Origin: Clostridia bacterium | GTDB taxonomy: Bacteria; Bacillota; Clostridia; Lachnospirales; Lachnospiraceae | Direction: 5' to 3' | Assembly: GCA_910576325.1 (NCBI GenBank) | Contig: CAJTIM010000020.1 | Location: 1-64,000 of the forward strand | DNA length: 64,000 nucleotides | Made by a program: the position numbers and the translations under genes | Notes under the pieces: generated by a model | Told to the model about the DNA's origin: nothing | Seen by the model: only the letters and a program-made list of their open reading frames with translations | The model's database searches: none | In this document: in pieces, positions 24,002-31,864 of the stretch | Numbering within the stretch: the first letter of the stretch is position 1 | How the letters are laid out: every line of letters starts with the position of its first letter

Positions 24002-24020
24002 ATTATAAAAGGAGCGGAGC

Positions 24021-24203
24021 ATGGAGAGATTAGGGGCAAAGGAAAAACATGGATTCAGGTTGAAAGCGGAGCAGGGGAAAGAACTGCTTGTTGAGTTAGG
24101 CCGTAAACGAGATTGGAAATCAAAAAAGGCTAGGGAAAATTTTGAGAGGCCAGCATTCTTTGGAACAGCGTTGGAGCCAAGAGGGCAGCAAGAAAATAAC
24201 TAA
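24021..24203 (+). CDS. Small basic phage protein (60 aa)
   Basis: ATG with AAAGGAGCGGAGC upstream. The peptide is rich in Lys and Arg without hydrophobic segment and could bind nucleic acid. Read in line with the HNHc gene and the Cys-rich gene. Not recognised. Confidence 0.5.
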   Translation: MERLGAKEKHGFRLKAEQGKELLVELGRKRDWKSKKARENFERPAFFGTALEPRGQQENN

Positions 24204-24217
24204 TAAGGAGGGGCGCT

Positions 24218-24523
24218 ATGAAGGTATGTCCTAAGTGTGGGCGTGAATTTGATAGGCTTTTGGCAGTGTCAAGGGTGGATAATAGCACAATGATTTGTGA
24301 CACTTGTGGAAATATGGAGGCGCTTGAGGATATATGCGGATTTTGTACGTATTACCAATGCGCAAAAGAGGATATAGGGGAAAGGGAGGAATGCTCTGTT
24401 GAAATTGGTATTAAGGTTTGCACCTGTAGAAAAAGAAAAGGAATGAATAAGTCTTCCTCTCTTCTATCTCGCATGTTTCGCCTTGAATATTGTCCTGTTT
24501 GCGGAAAAAAGTTAGGAGGGTAA
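24218..24523 (+). CDS. Cys-rich zinc-ribbon phage protein, possibly a fusion
   Basis: A 101-residue protein with about 14 cysteines. The first 37 residues (MKVCPKCGREFDRLLAVSRV, then CDTCGNMEALE) match the small stand-alone zinc ribbons of Clostridia phages. The rest (ICGFCTYYQC, VCTCRK, YCPVCGKKLGG) is a second zinc-binding part. AAGGAGGGGC precedes the ATG. The two-part look suggests fusion of two small zinc proteins. Confidence 0.6.
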   Translation: MKVCPKCGREFDRLLAVSRVDNSTMICDTCGNMEALEDICGFCTYYQCAKEDIGEREECSVEIGIKVCTCRKRKGMNKSSSLLSRMFRLEYCPVCGKKLGG

Positions 24524-24524
24524 C

Positions 24525-24578
24525 ATGAACCTAAGATTGGTCAGCGCCGAAGCAGTCAAAGATATTATCTGTAAATAG
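24525..24578 (+). CDS. Tiny ORF (17 aa), perhaps a truncated gene start
   Basis: MNLRLVSAEAVKDIICK directly after the previous stop, with GGAGGG upstream. It looks like the first residues of a longer phage protein that has been cut off. Confidence 0.25.
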   Translation: MNLRLVSAEAVKDIICK

Positions 24579-24599
24579 TAGGATTTAGGAGGCTATACA

Positions 24600-24932
24600 A
24601 TGGTTAAATTAGGATTTAGGCCAGGAGAGGTAAGAATGGAAGAAAGAACGTATAAAATGGGGCAATTAATTTATGGAGTAGAATTTGACATTGCCAATAT
24701 AGAACATGCGGAAGTCAGTGGTTATTTGTTTATGGCAGAGTGCGGAGATTATATTTTATGTTCTTCCGAATATGTTGATTGCTCCGGAAATTTTAAGAGA
24801 CAGCTTAAGGAGATGTATTTAGAATCGGTCAACAATTATGGGGTTGAAATCCATATGTTACACAAAAAATGGACGTTTCCTACGATTGAGGAAGCAGATC
24901 TAGAACTTAAAAAGTTACTGTTGGATAACTAG
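24600..24932 (+). CDS. Phage protein of unknown function (110 aa)
   Basis: Soluble alpha/beta protein with GLFMAECGDYILCSSE-like middle (key residues Cys and Tyr) and an acidic C-terminus. ATG after TTAGGAGGC. A second in-frame ATG at 24636 is possible. Located between the zinc-ribbon gene and the ParB-like/DUF3102-like gene. Not recognised. Confidence 0.5.
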   Translation: MVKLGFRPGEVRMEERTYKMGQLIYGVEFDIANIEHAEVSGYLFMAECGDYILCSSEYVDCSGNFKRQLKEMYLESVNNYGVEIHMLHKKWTFPTIEEADLELKKLLLDN

Positions 24933-24941
24933 GAGAGAAAA

Positions 24942-25124
24942 ATGAGTGAATGGAAAGTAATGCTTAATGTAAATTTTTATCAGGTGTGGCGTCAGACTCG
25001 GCCTCTTCGTCCAGGAGAACCTATGCACAGTGGTGTCCGGGAGACGAAAGGATATTTTGAAACAGAATCAGAGGCTCAGGCGTATGCGGACAAACTAAAT
25101 ATGGAAGATGCGGCACTAAACTGA
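24942..25124 (+). CDS. Small phage protein (60 aa)
   Basis: Starts MSEWKVMLNVNFYQVWRQTR and ends with an amphipathic helix (ESEAQAYADKLN). AGGAGAG precedes the ATG. Resembles small phage/ICE proteins with an N-terminal two-strand sheet and helix. Function unknown. Confidence 0.5.
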   Translation: MSEWKVMLNVNFYQVWRQTRPLRPGEPMHSGVRETKGYFETESEAQAYADKLNMEDAALN

Positions 25125-25249
25125 AATTTTGCGTGAGGAAGCATGGAGTTTTCAGTTTATTCCAGAAATATCACAAAATTAATTTGAAGCTGTTGAAGGA
25201 TGTGATTTAAAAATAAAACCGATAGGAAAATTGCTGAGAGGAGTAATAT

Positions 25250-26875
25250 ATGATGGAAAGTCTTCAGGGGAGTTATGATAACCTGACATATGATGGCGCG
25301 TGTAGCATTATCAGAGAAAAGCAATTAAATATGGCGGCAAATTTTGTAGAAGTTGGATTTTGTTTGAGAAGGGTAAAAGAGCAAAAGCTATATTTAGCCG
25401 GAGGCTATACCAATATTCATGATATGGCTTTGGATAAGTTTGGAATGTCCCGGCAGGCTACGGATCATGCAATGAATGTCAATAAAAGGTTTTCCAAAGA
25501 TGGTAATAGCCCACTATTAGCCGAAGAGTATCGTGTATATGGAAAAAGTCAGCTACAGGAAATGCTATACCTGACGGATGAACAACTGGAGAGCGTAAAG
25601 CCTGATATGACCGTAAAGGAAATACGGAAAGTCAAGGACACTCCGCCAGAACCCAAAATAGAGCTGATTTTACCAGAGCGGAGACAATGCGAATACTTAA
25701 AGGCATTTGCGTTGTATTTTATTGATTGCAAACACGAGTGGATGAAACAAGATTTCCATAATCGGGTAACTGATGTAGAGACAAGTCCGGAAGAAATAAA
25801 ATCAATGCTCGGTTCAAGTTCCAGAACATGGTATTTTCGGGTTGAACATAGTGAAAAGGCAGCCAGAATTAACCTTTTTGACGAATACATACAGCTTTTT
25901 GATGAAGATAGCAATTGCCTGGGGGACTATGAATGGTTTTACCTGGCCAGAGAGATTCAGTCTATGTGGAATGTGTGGGCGCTTAAAAAGGCAAAAGAGC
26001 AGCAGGAAAAGGAAACGGAATGCTCGACGTCGAGCGTAAATGAAATTGAAGAAGAGCAGCAACCCATACAGGAAACGGATATTGTTACTGAAATGGCAGA
26101 TTGGAAAAAATGCTGTGATAAAGGACAGTGTCCTCCGGATACAAGTTATTGTAGGAGGCAGGAGTGGGGAAATAGTCCGGAACAGCAGGCAGCAGGACGA
26201 AAAGAATGTGAATCCTGTTGGAAGGCATGGAAAAAGCAGCAGGACATTGTTCATCCTCAAGAGGATAGTGTAGAAACACTTTCTCACGATAAAGATGAAA
26301 AAGTAATTGGTGAAAAGGAGGAAGGTGAAACCGAAAAACTGCCCCAGGAAGAATATACAGCAAGATATTTTTTAGAAGAACAGAAAGAGAAATTGAACAG
26401 GCTATTAATAGCAGTAAAAAACAAGGAACTTTCAGCAGCAGATAAGAAATATTTGGAGCGGCAGAAGGTGATTGTTGGGGCGTTGGCAGGCATGGTGACG
26501 GATTTAGAAATGGAAGAAGAAAGGGAGAGTTTGTCCCATGAGCTTCCTGTTTTGAAAAACAATGATCAGCGCAGAGAATGGCTCCGTAGTTACAAGAATT
26601 GGGGATTGTGGTACAAAGATGATCATATTGCGGTCAAATATTACAGGTATGTTTTTGAGAATGGCGCCCAGTTGATTGCAGAGGTTTATGAGAGGCGATT
26701 ATTGCACCATAGCGAAGAGTTATTTGAGAGTGTGTATTACCATCTGGTTGAAGGCCCGAAACCGCCAAAGGGGCAGCACGGGGAAACAAAATGGACATAT
26801 CATGAAAAATATAGTCGGTTTCCCAACAGTGAATCGGAACTAATAGAGTTTTTGAAGGAGATACAAAAAAGATAA
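25250..26875 (+). CDS. Large phage early protein with DUF3102/ParB-like N-terminus
   Basis: 541 residues. The N-terminal 110 residues (ANFVEVGFCLRRVKEQKLY, FGMSRQATDHAMNVNKRFS) resemble the HTH region of DUF3102/ParB-like phage proteins. A central charged linker contains a Cys motif (CCDKGQCPPDTSYC...CESCW) that could bind zinc. The C-terminal 110 residues (WLRSYKNWGLWYKDDHIAVK) form a separate domain seen in Clostridia phages. AGGAG lies 7 bases before the ATG. The coding sequence contains the palindrome GCTCGACGTCGAGC at 26023-26036. Role unknown; it precedes the TubRZ-like pair. Confidence 0.65.
   Translation: MMESLQGSYDNLTYDGACSIIREKQLNMAANFVEVGFCLRRVKEQKLYLAGGYTNIHDMALDKFGMSRQATDHAMNVNKRFSKDGNSPLLAEEYRVYGKSQLQEMLYLTDEQLESVKPDMTVKEIRKVKDTPPEPKIELILPERRQCEYLKAFALYFIDCKHEWMKQDFHNRVTDVETSPEEIKSMLGSSSRTWYFRVEHSEKAARINLFDEYIQLFDEDSNCLGDYEWFYLAREIQSMWNVWALKKAKEQQEKETECSTSSVNEIEEEQQPIQETDIVTEMADWKKCCDKGQCPPDTSYCRRQEWGNSPEQQAAGRKECESCWKAWKKQQDIVHPQEDSVETLSHDKDEKVIGEKEEGETEKLPQEEYTARYFLEEQKEKLNRLLIAVKNKELSAADKKYLERQKVIVGALAGMVTDLEMEEERESLSHELPVLKNNDQRREWLRSYKNWGLWYKDDHIAVKYYRYVFENGAQLIAEVYERRLLHHSEELFESVYYHLVEGPKPPKGQHGETKWTYHEKYSRFPNSESELIEFLKEIQKR
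26021..26036. repeat. Palindrome GCTCGACGTCGAGC inside coding region
   Basis: Second copy of the palindrome found before the recombinase gene. Here it encodes Cys-Ser-Thr-Ser-Ser in a disordered linker, so the DNA rather than the protein may be what is kept. Confidence 0.6.
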
Positions 26876-26932
26876 AGTAACGGGAGCAGTTGTTAAAGTA
26901 GGATGGAGGTAAAAAAAGTATGATGAACACAG

Positions 26933-27048
26933 ATATGAGAGAGTAGGTTGTAAACAATATTATTTGTACTTTGGGAACAGTATGTATTGAGTGCGTAACA
27001 GAATTTAAGAGTAAATAAAACTAAATATGAGAGATTAAGAGAAAATAA
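26933..27048. repeat. Direct repeats upstream of tubR (candidate tubC centromere)
   Basis: ATATGAGAGA occurs at 26933-26942 and 27025-27034. TTAAGAGWAAATAA occurs at 27005-27018 and 27035-27048, exactly 30 bases apart. The 195 bases between 26876 and 27070 otherwise hold no gene. Repeats just before a TubR-like gene match the location of tubC centromeres. Confidence 0.55.
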
Positions 27049-27070
27049 GAGACAGGAAGGAGGAAAATGA

Positions 27071-27334
27071 GTGAACCGAATACAGTTTATTATATTATCA
27101 AGCCTGGTGTCGGAAAGCGCGAATAATAATGTAAATGCAATGTCAATCAAAGAGATTATCGAGAATTTGCGTTCCCTGGAATATACCTATAATTCTTTTT
27201 ATAAGCATACAAAGGCGCTATTGGCAGCAGGATATATAGCGGCAGGGCTTCCGGTGGGTAATTCCAAGACTTATTACATAACCCAGCAAGGAAAAGAAGC
27301 ATTGGAGATTGTGAAGGGAGGAAACGGAGCATGA
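27071..27334 (+). CDS. TubR-like winged-helix DNA-binding protein
   Basis: An 87-residue protein with a helix-turn-helix (SIKEIIENLRSLEYTYNSFY) and a beta wing ending TYYITQQGKEAL, like TubR/PadR proteins. GTG start with AAGGAGG upstream; an ATG at 27067 is out of frame. It overlaps the tubulin-like gene by ATGA, so the two are coupled. In TubRZ systems this protein binds tubC and links DNA to the filament and represses its own operon. Confidence 0.65.
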   Translation: MNRIQFIILSSLVSESANNNVNAMSIKEIIENLRSLEYTYNSFYKHTKALLAAGYIAAGLPVGNSKTYYITQQGKEALEIVKGGNGA

Positions 27335-28368
27335 AAAAGGAAATCGGATTTGTAGCAATAGGACAGGCGGGAGGAAACATTGGAAAGCTGTTTGAAAAGT
27401 TGGGCTATACGGTTCTGTACATAAACACATCGGAGGAGGATTTGAAAACCCTTCCTGATGCGGCCCATAAGTACCATCTGGAGGGCGGTGATGGATGCAA
27501 TAAAGACCGGACAAAGGCAAAGAAGCTTCTGGCCAGGAACCTTGAAAAGGTTATGAAGGAGATATCCGGGAAAGTACCACAAAAGTTGGTATTTACTATT
27601 TTTTCTGCGGGAGGCGGGACAGGCTCCGGGATTGGTCCGGCTCTCACAGCAGTATTGCAGCAGGAACAGGATAAAATGACAGGAGCAATCACGATCCTTC
27701 CAAGCGAAACCGAATCTGTAAAAGCTCATGTCAATGCCTGGGACTGCGTGAGGGAGCTGGCCGATATTGAAGAAATAGGAGCGTCATTTTTTATAGATAA
27801 TAATTCCGATAGGGGAAAAATGAAGCTTAATGATATTTTTGTAAGGCTTCTGGATGATTTTATCAGTATCCCGGAGAAAAAGACCAGTGCGCTCGGAAAT
27901 ATTGACCGGGCAGAGATTAAGGAGGTGCTGAGCACCAAAGGAGCGGCAGTTATCAGCCGTACATCCAAGCAGGATACGACTACGGCTAGAGTAATTGAGC
28001 ATCTGCGCAAAGGGATATTTGCCGAAATGGATGAGATGAAGGCGGTGAAATATATAGCTATATTGGCAGCAGGAGCCCAGACAACAATTAATTTACAAGC
28101 TCTGCAGGCCGAGTTTGGGACAGCTTACGATATCTTCCAGGGGTTTGAGGCAGAACAGACCATATGCTGCCTTAGCGGGCTGAGATTTCCGTTTTCACGA
28201 ATGGAAAAGATTAAGAAAAAAGCTATGGAGAATCAGGAGGACATTGTAAACAGTTTCCAGGCGGTCAATGCGAATCCTATGAGCGAGGGATTGGATTTGT
28301 TTGCAAAGGTAAAGAAGCCGGAAAAGAAGAAAGGAAGTTCCAGAGACTTATTACAAAAGTTTTTGTAG
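27331..28368 (+). CDS. Tubulin/FtsZ-like GTPase (TubZ-like)
   Basis: A 345-residue tubulin-fold GTPase. The first nucleotide loop is GQAGGNIG (11-18) and the tubulin signature SAGGGTGSGIG spans 92-102. The C-terminus is short and basic (KKPEKKKGSSRDLLQKFL), like tails of TubZ that contact TubR. It lacks the FtsZ C-terminal conserved peptide, so it is not a cell-division FtsZ. Paired with a TubR-like gene and upstream repeats it forms a candidate type III partition system. It lies next to the replisome organizer. Confidence 0.85.
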   Translation: MKKEIGFVAIGQAGGNIGKLFEKLGYTVLYINTSEEDLKTLPDAAHKYHLEGGDGCNKDRTKAKKLLARNLEKVMKEISGKVPQKLVFTIFSAGGGTGSGIGPALTAVLQQEQDKMTGAITILPSETESVKAHVNAWDCVRELADIEEIGASFFIDNNSDRGKMKLNDIFVRLLDDFISIPEKKTSALGNIDRAEIKEVLSTKGAAVISRTSKQDTTTARVIEHLRKGIFAEMDEMKAVKYIAILAAGAQTTINLQALQAEFGTAYDIFQGFEAEQTICCLSGLRFPFSRMEKIKKKAMENQEDIVNSFQAVNANPMSEGLDLFAKVKKPEKKKGSSRDLLQKFL

Positions 28369-28377
28369 GAGAAAGGT

Positions 28378-29232
28378 ATGGCAGGAAGGCATCATAAAGT
28401 AGGTCTTGACTACTTTGAACTGGACTGCCTGCTGAATGATAAAATTAAATTGATACAAGCCGAATTTGGACTAAAAGGATTTGCGATAATTGTCAAGTTA
28501 TACCAGAAAATATATGGTGGAAAAGGTTATTATTGTGAATGGAATGAAGATATACTATTGCTGTTTCTGGTCGAAAACGGTCTGAATAGTGATAGTAAGA
28601 ATTTGATCAATGAAATAGTGCAGGCTTGTATCAGAAGGGACATTTTTTCGGAAGCTCTCTATAAAAAATTTGGGATCTTAACGTCCTATGGGGTGCAAGA
28701 AAGATACCTAAATGCTGTGTCCAAGCGTGAGAGAGTAGAACTGAAAAAAGAGTACCTTTTATTAAATGCAGGCAAAAATAATAAAAATGTAGTCATAAAT
28801 TCAATTTCTGACGGAATAAATGCCATTTCTGATGGCAGAAATAAAGAGAGTAGAGTAGAGAAGAGTAGAGAAGAGAATAAAAACATATTGTGCAAAGCTG
28901 ACGCTGTTGCACTGTTTGAACGTCTATGGAGCCTGTATCCATGTAAACGTGGCAAAGAGAAGGTAACAGAAAAGAAGAAAATGGAATTGCTATCTATTGG
29001 CGAGGAGCATATGCTCCGTTGTATTGAACGATATAAAGCAGAGCTGAAAAAAGACGCTGAATGGAGAAAGCCTCAAAACGGAAGTACTTTTTTCAACTCC
29101 GGTTATATTGATTATTTGGATGAAAATTTTACGCCAACAATTGCTTCTCAACGAAAGCGATCAGCATTTCATAATTTTGAAGAGCATCATTATGATTATA
29201 ACAAACTATTGGAGCAAATTAATGGGCGATAG
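28378..29232 (+). CDS. Replisome organizer, Lin1244/Lin1753 (DUF4373) N-terminal domain
   Basis: A 284-residue phage replication protein. The N-terminal 100 residues (VGLDYFELDCLLNDKIKLI, FGLKGFAIIVKLYQKIYG) match the DUF4373 domain of Listeria/Clostridium phage replication organizers, a winged helix that binds the phage origin. The C-terminal part (LFERLWSLYPCKRGK) resembles the helicase-loader-contacting region. AGGAGAAAGG precedes the ATG. It follows tubZ by 9 bases. Confidence 0.8.
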   Translation: MAGRHHKVGLDYFELDCLLNDKIKLIQAEFGLKGFAIIVKLYQKIYGGKGYYCEWNEDILLLFLVENGLNSDSKNLINEIVQACIRRDIFSEALYKKFGILTSYGVQERYLNAVSKRERVELKKEYLLLNAGKNNKNVVINSISDGINAISDGRNKESRVEKSREENKNILCKADAVALFERLWSLYPCKRGKEKVTEKKKMELLSIGEEHMLRCIERYKAELKKDAEWRKPQNGSTFFNSGYIDYLDENFTPTIASQRKRSAFHNFEEHHYDYNKLLEQINGR

Positions 29233-29281
29233 TTCATCTCTATTGTTGGCAGCAGGATCTTGAGCGTTGGAGGGAATATGT

Positions 29282-29704
29282 ATGAACAGAATACCAAAAG
29301 ATAGCTGGGCAATTATTGAGCGAGTAATACGCAGATATCCGGAATCTAAAAAAGAGTATATTGAGGTATGCCGAGATGTGGTAGATGCAAGACCTGAAAG
29401 CCTGTTACAAAGCGGGATTGTCTTAGGCGGTATTCCGGGAAATCCTACGGAAAAAGCTGTAATGAAGATCATGGATACACCCAGGATGCGGAGGCTGTAC
29501 AGGGAAATACAGGCGGTAGAGGCGGTTTATAATCAGCTTCCGGCAGACCATCAAAAAGTAATTCGGGTTCGTTTCTGGTCAGACAGAGAGCGGAAAATAT
29601 CTTATCTTCGCATGGCAGAAAGTGTAAACTATAAAGAGGCTCAAATGAGGCGGATATCTGGAAAATTTGTACGGGATGTTGGAAAACGTCTTGGAGAGAT
29701 ATGA
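29282..29704 (+). CDS. ArpU/RinA-like late transcription regulator
   Basis: A 140-residue protein whose C-terminal half is a sigma-4-like HTH (ISYLRMAESVNYKEAQMRRI) as in ArpU/RinA regulators that activate phage late genes. The N-terminal part holds MDTPRMRRLYREIQAVEAVY, also family-like. ATG 29282 with GGAGGG at good spacing is preferred to ATG 29267. Last gene of the early-middle block before the HicAB cassette. Confidence 0.75.
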   Translation: MNRIPKDSWAIIERVIRRYPESKKEYIEVCRDVVDARPESLLQSGIVLGGIPGNPTEKAVMKIMDTPRMRRLYREIQAVEAVYNQLPADHQKVIRVRFWSDRERKISYLRMAESVNYKEAQMRRISGKFVRDVGKRLGEI

Positions 29705-29722
29705 AGGAAATATCATATTTTA

Positions 29723-29780
29723 AAAATGTGTAAAAAATGTGTATTATTTCTATTGACAATACACGGAAAATGTGTATAAT
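29723..29780 (+). promoter_or_regulatory. hicAB promoter with three operator-like repeats
   Basis: TTGACA (29753-29758), 16-base spacer, TATAAT (29775-29780). AAAATGTGTA occurs at 29723-29732, 29734-29743 and 29767-29776; the last covers the -10. These are likely sites for HicB autorepression. Confidence 0.75.
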
Positions 29781-29802
29781 ATAATTATAGGAGGACACAC
29801 GA

Positions 29803-29976
29803 ATGAAACGAAGAGATTTGATAAAAAAGCTGGAAGATGCCGGATTTCGTTTCAAGGAGCATGGAGGCAACCACGATACATATAAGCGTGGAAGCGATAC
29901 GGAACAGGTTCCGAGACACACAGAAATTAATGAAATCACAGCGAAAAGGATACTAAAGAAGTGGGGATTGAAATAA
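29803..29976 (+). CDS. hicA: HicA toxin (mRNA interferase)
   Basis: 57 residues, normal for HicA. The catalytic His is in KEHGGNHDTYKRG at residues 18-30 (G-G-N-H). Cleaves mRNA when free from HicB. AGGAGG lies 9 bases before the ATG. Own consensus promoter upstream and hicB 38 bases downstream; the toxin-first order is normal. Confidence 0.93.
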   Translation: MKRRDLIKKLEDAGFRFKEHGGNHDTYKRGSDTEQVPRHTEINEITAKRILKKWGLK

Positions 29977-30014
29977 AATCCCCGGTATCTTTTTTGTAGA
30001 TAAGGAGGAATACA

Positions 30015-30437
30015 ATGAAAAGAGCATATCCAACATTTATAGCAGAATGTGGAACGGATTATCTGGTATATGTTCCTGATATGGATATCTTTACAGAGGG
30101 TCACAATTTGGAGGATGCTATAGAAATGGCCAGGGATGCAATAGGGCTGAAAGGAATATCTCTGGAGGATGATGGGATAGAGATTCCAGAGGCATCCGGT
30201 TATCAAGGAGCCGTGGTCAAAGCAAAGGAGGATACGGAGGACTTTGATTATACCAAAGGAATTTTGACTATGGTGGACGTGGACTTTATCGTGTACAGGA
30301 GGCGTATGGATAATAAATCCGTGCGAAGAAATGTTACATTACCGAATTGGTTAAACCAGGAGGCAGAGGCGGCAAACCTCAATGTCTCGAAAGTACTGCA
30401 GGAGGCATTGATGGAGCGTCTGGCGATAAGCGGATAA
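30015..30437 (+). CDS. hicB: HicB antitoxin
   Basis: 140 residues: the N-terminal HicB domain starts YPTFIAECGTDYLVYVPDMD and the C-terminus has an RHH-like DNA-binding end (RRNVTLPNWLNQEAEAANL). Neutralises HicA and probably represses the promoter at 29753-29780. ATAAGGAGG precedes the ATG. A terminator follows. Confidence 0.93.
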   Translation: MKRAYPTFIAECGTDYLVYVPDMDIFTEGHNLEDAIEMARDAIGLKGISLEDDGIEIPEASGYQGAVVKAKEDTEDFDYTKGILTMVDVDFIVYRRRMDNKSVRRNVTLPNWLNQEAEAANLNVSKVLQEALMERLAISG

Positions 30438-30440
30438 ACA

Positions 30441-30507
30441 GAAAGGCACCTTTCGGGGTGTCTTTCTTTGTGTAATAGAGAAGTTTAAAAAAACTCTTGA
30501 CTTTAAA
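30441..30507 (+). repeat. Terminator plus promoter-like element, copy 1
   Basis: Hairpin GAAAGGCACC-TTTCG-GGGTGTCTTTC (30441-30466) terminating hicAB, followed by a T/A-rich stretch and CTCTTGACTTT. Almost the same 65 bases recur at 31744-31807. Confidence 0.7.
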
Positions 30508-30659
30508 TTGGTTTGAAAGAAACAAGTAAATATTTTAAATGTGTAAGAAATAACCTGTATATATTTTAGAGAAAAATATGACACAATTTGGAAAAAAAGG
30601 TTGTAAACTTTTGCGAATAATTATATAATCAAAGTGTTAAAAAATATGAGGGGAAAAAA

Positions 30660-31070
30660 ATGAATAGAAACAGTAAATTGAGGAAAACTGAAAATGAACC
30701 GACTAATGGATGGGATGTTTTAAAGGCCATCGTGGATGGTCTCTTTAATTCATTGGGATTTTCAAAGGCTGCGGCATTTACTTTGTTTTGGTTTGTTATT
30801 CGGGATATAATATTTGTGATTAAACTTCCAACAGATTATAATTATGCTGAACACTTGTTGGATGCAGTAAAAATTTTGTCATATATTACCAAAAATGATA
30901 ATATACTTATACCGGTATTATTTGTTATATGTGTAGTTTCTTTCATATTTATTATTTTTTTAATCATACATAATAATTTTTTACGTAAAGAGATAACTAG
31001 AATTGCAGAAGCACGAAGCCAGGCAATGCATGGTGAACATAAGTTAACTATGCATGTGTCATCAAAGTAG
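30660..31070 (+). CDS. Membrane protein A of a two-gene cassette
   Basis: 136 residues with two hydrophobic segments (about 38-55 and 83-105) and a C-terminal charged tail (RKEITRIAEARSQAMHGEHK). GAGGGGAAA lies just before the ATG. It is AT-rich, with its own upstream promoter-like region, between two copies of a terminator/promoter element, and is followed 31 bases later by a second membrane gene. No family recognised; probably a lysogenic conversion or exclusion cassette. Confidence 0.55.
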   Translation: MNRNSKLRKTENEPTNGWDVLKAIVDGLFNSLGFSKAAAFTLFWFVIRDIIFVIKLPTDYNYAEHLLDAVKILSYITKNDNILIPVLFVICVVSFIFIIFLIIHNNFLRKEITRIAEARSQAMHGEHKLTMHVSSK

Positions 31071-31101
31071 TACAGTGTAACTTTAGAGAAGGAGGGATAA
31101 T

Positions 31102-31656
31102 ATGATTTATGGTTTTGTGTTATTGTTTGTATCTTTTATATGCTTTGCGGTGTACCATGCATTTATATTACCTAAATATGAGAGAAAAATTTTTGCTTTG
31201 TATAAATGCAGAGACAAACTAGCACTTTATGGAATGAAAGACCCTTTGATTCAAAAGTCATATGAGTATCAGTATTTAATGGGGATGCTTAATGCAGAGA
31301 TTTATTTAATGCATGATAATATTTCTTTTACCCAGTATTTTAAAAATTCAGTAGAGTTTCCTGTAGAAAATGAAAAGAAAATAGAAGAACTGTTAAAAGG
31401 AATTCAAAATGACGAGGTATATTTACAGGTGTTTAATGAGTCCTATGGGATATTCAAAACATATTTTGATAATAAAATGAAGTGGTTTATACGCTTATTT
31501 TTAAATCCAATAAGCCGTGTGTTGTCTTTTTTTATATATGTTTTAGAAAGGACAAGTAAACTTCAAGATCAAGATAGCGTTAAAAGGATGGAGTCGTACG
31601 CAACTGGAGTTCCACAAGTTTATGAAAGATACATGAAGATGAATTCAATGCTTTAG
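31102..31656 (+). CDS. Membrane protein B of a two-gene cassette
   Basis: 184 residues with an N-terminal transmembrane helix (about 3-22), a soluble helical region and a more weakly hydrophobic segment near 135-150. AGAAGGAGGG precedes the ATG. Partner of the gene at 30660. AT content is higher than in the structural genes. Not recognised. Confidence 0.55.
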   Translation: MIYGFVLLFVSFICFAVYHAFILPKYERKIFALYKCRDKLALYGMKDPLIQKSYEYQYLMGMLNAEIYLMHDNISFTQYFKNSVEFPVENEKKIEELLKGIQNDEVYLQVFNESYGIFKTYFDNKMKWFIRLFLNPISRVLSFFIYVLERTSKLQDQDSVKRMESYATGVPQVYERYMKMNSML

Positions 31657-31743
31657 AATGTTATTGAAATAGTAATAGTATTATTACGTTTCTGGGTTTA
31701 ATTAAAAGTAGTTGAATGTAAATCAAAATAAATTTTAGTACGG

Positions 31744-31807
31744 GAAAGGCATCTTTCGGGGTGCTTTTCTTTATGTAGTAGAAAATTTTTAAAAACCTCT
31801 TGACTTT
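31744..31807 (+). repeat. Terminator plus promoter-like element, copy 2
   Basis: Hairpin GAAAGGCATC-TTTC-GGGGTGCTTTTC followed by CTTTATGTAGTAGAAAA and CTCTTGACTTTTT. It ends the membrane cassette and supplies the -35 of the RHH gene. Confidence 0.7.
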
Positions 31808-31849
31808 TTGAGTTCCAGATATTATATTGAATTTGTGGAACTCAAAAAG
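31800..31849 (+). promoter_or_regulatory. RHH gene promoter inside a perfect 14-bp inverted repeat
   Basis: TTGACT (31800-31805), 17-base spacer, TATATT (31823-31828). CTTTTTGAGTTCCA (31804-31817) and TGGAACTCAAAAAG (31836-31849) are exact inverted copies that overlap the -35 and the start point, a typical repressor arrangement. Confidence 0.8.
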
Positions 31850-31864
31850 CGAGGTGATTAAAAA

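Noticed and set aside
26921-27067. Short frames between the DUF3102-like gene and tubR (MMNTDMRE and MSEPNTVYY...)
   Set aside because: 8 and 19 codons only; the stretch is better explained as repeats of a centromere-like site.
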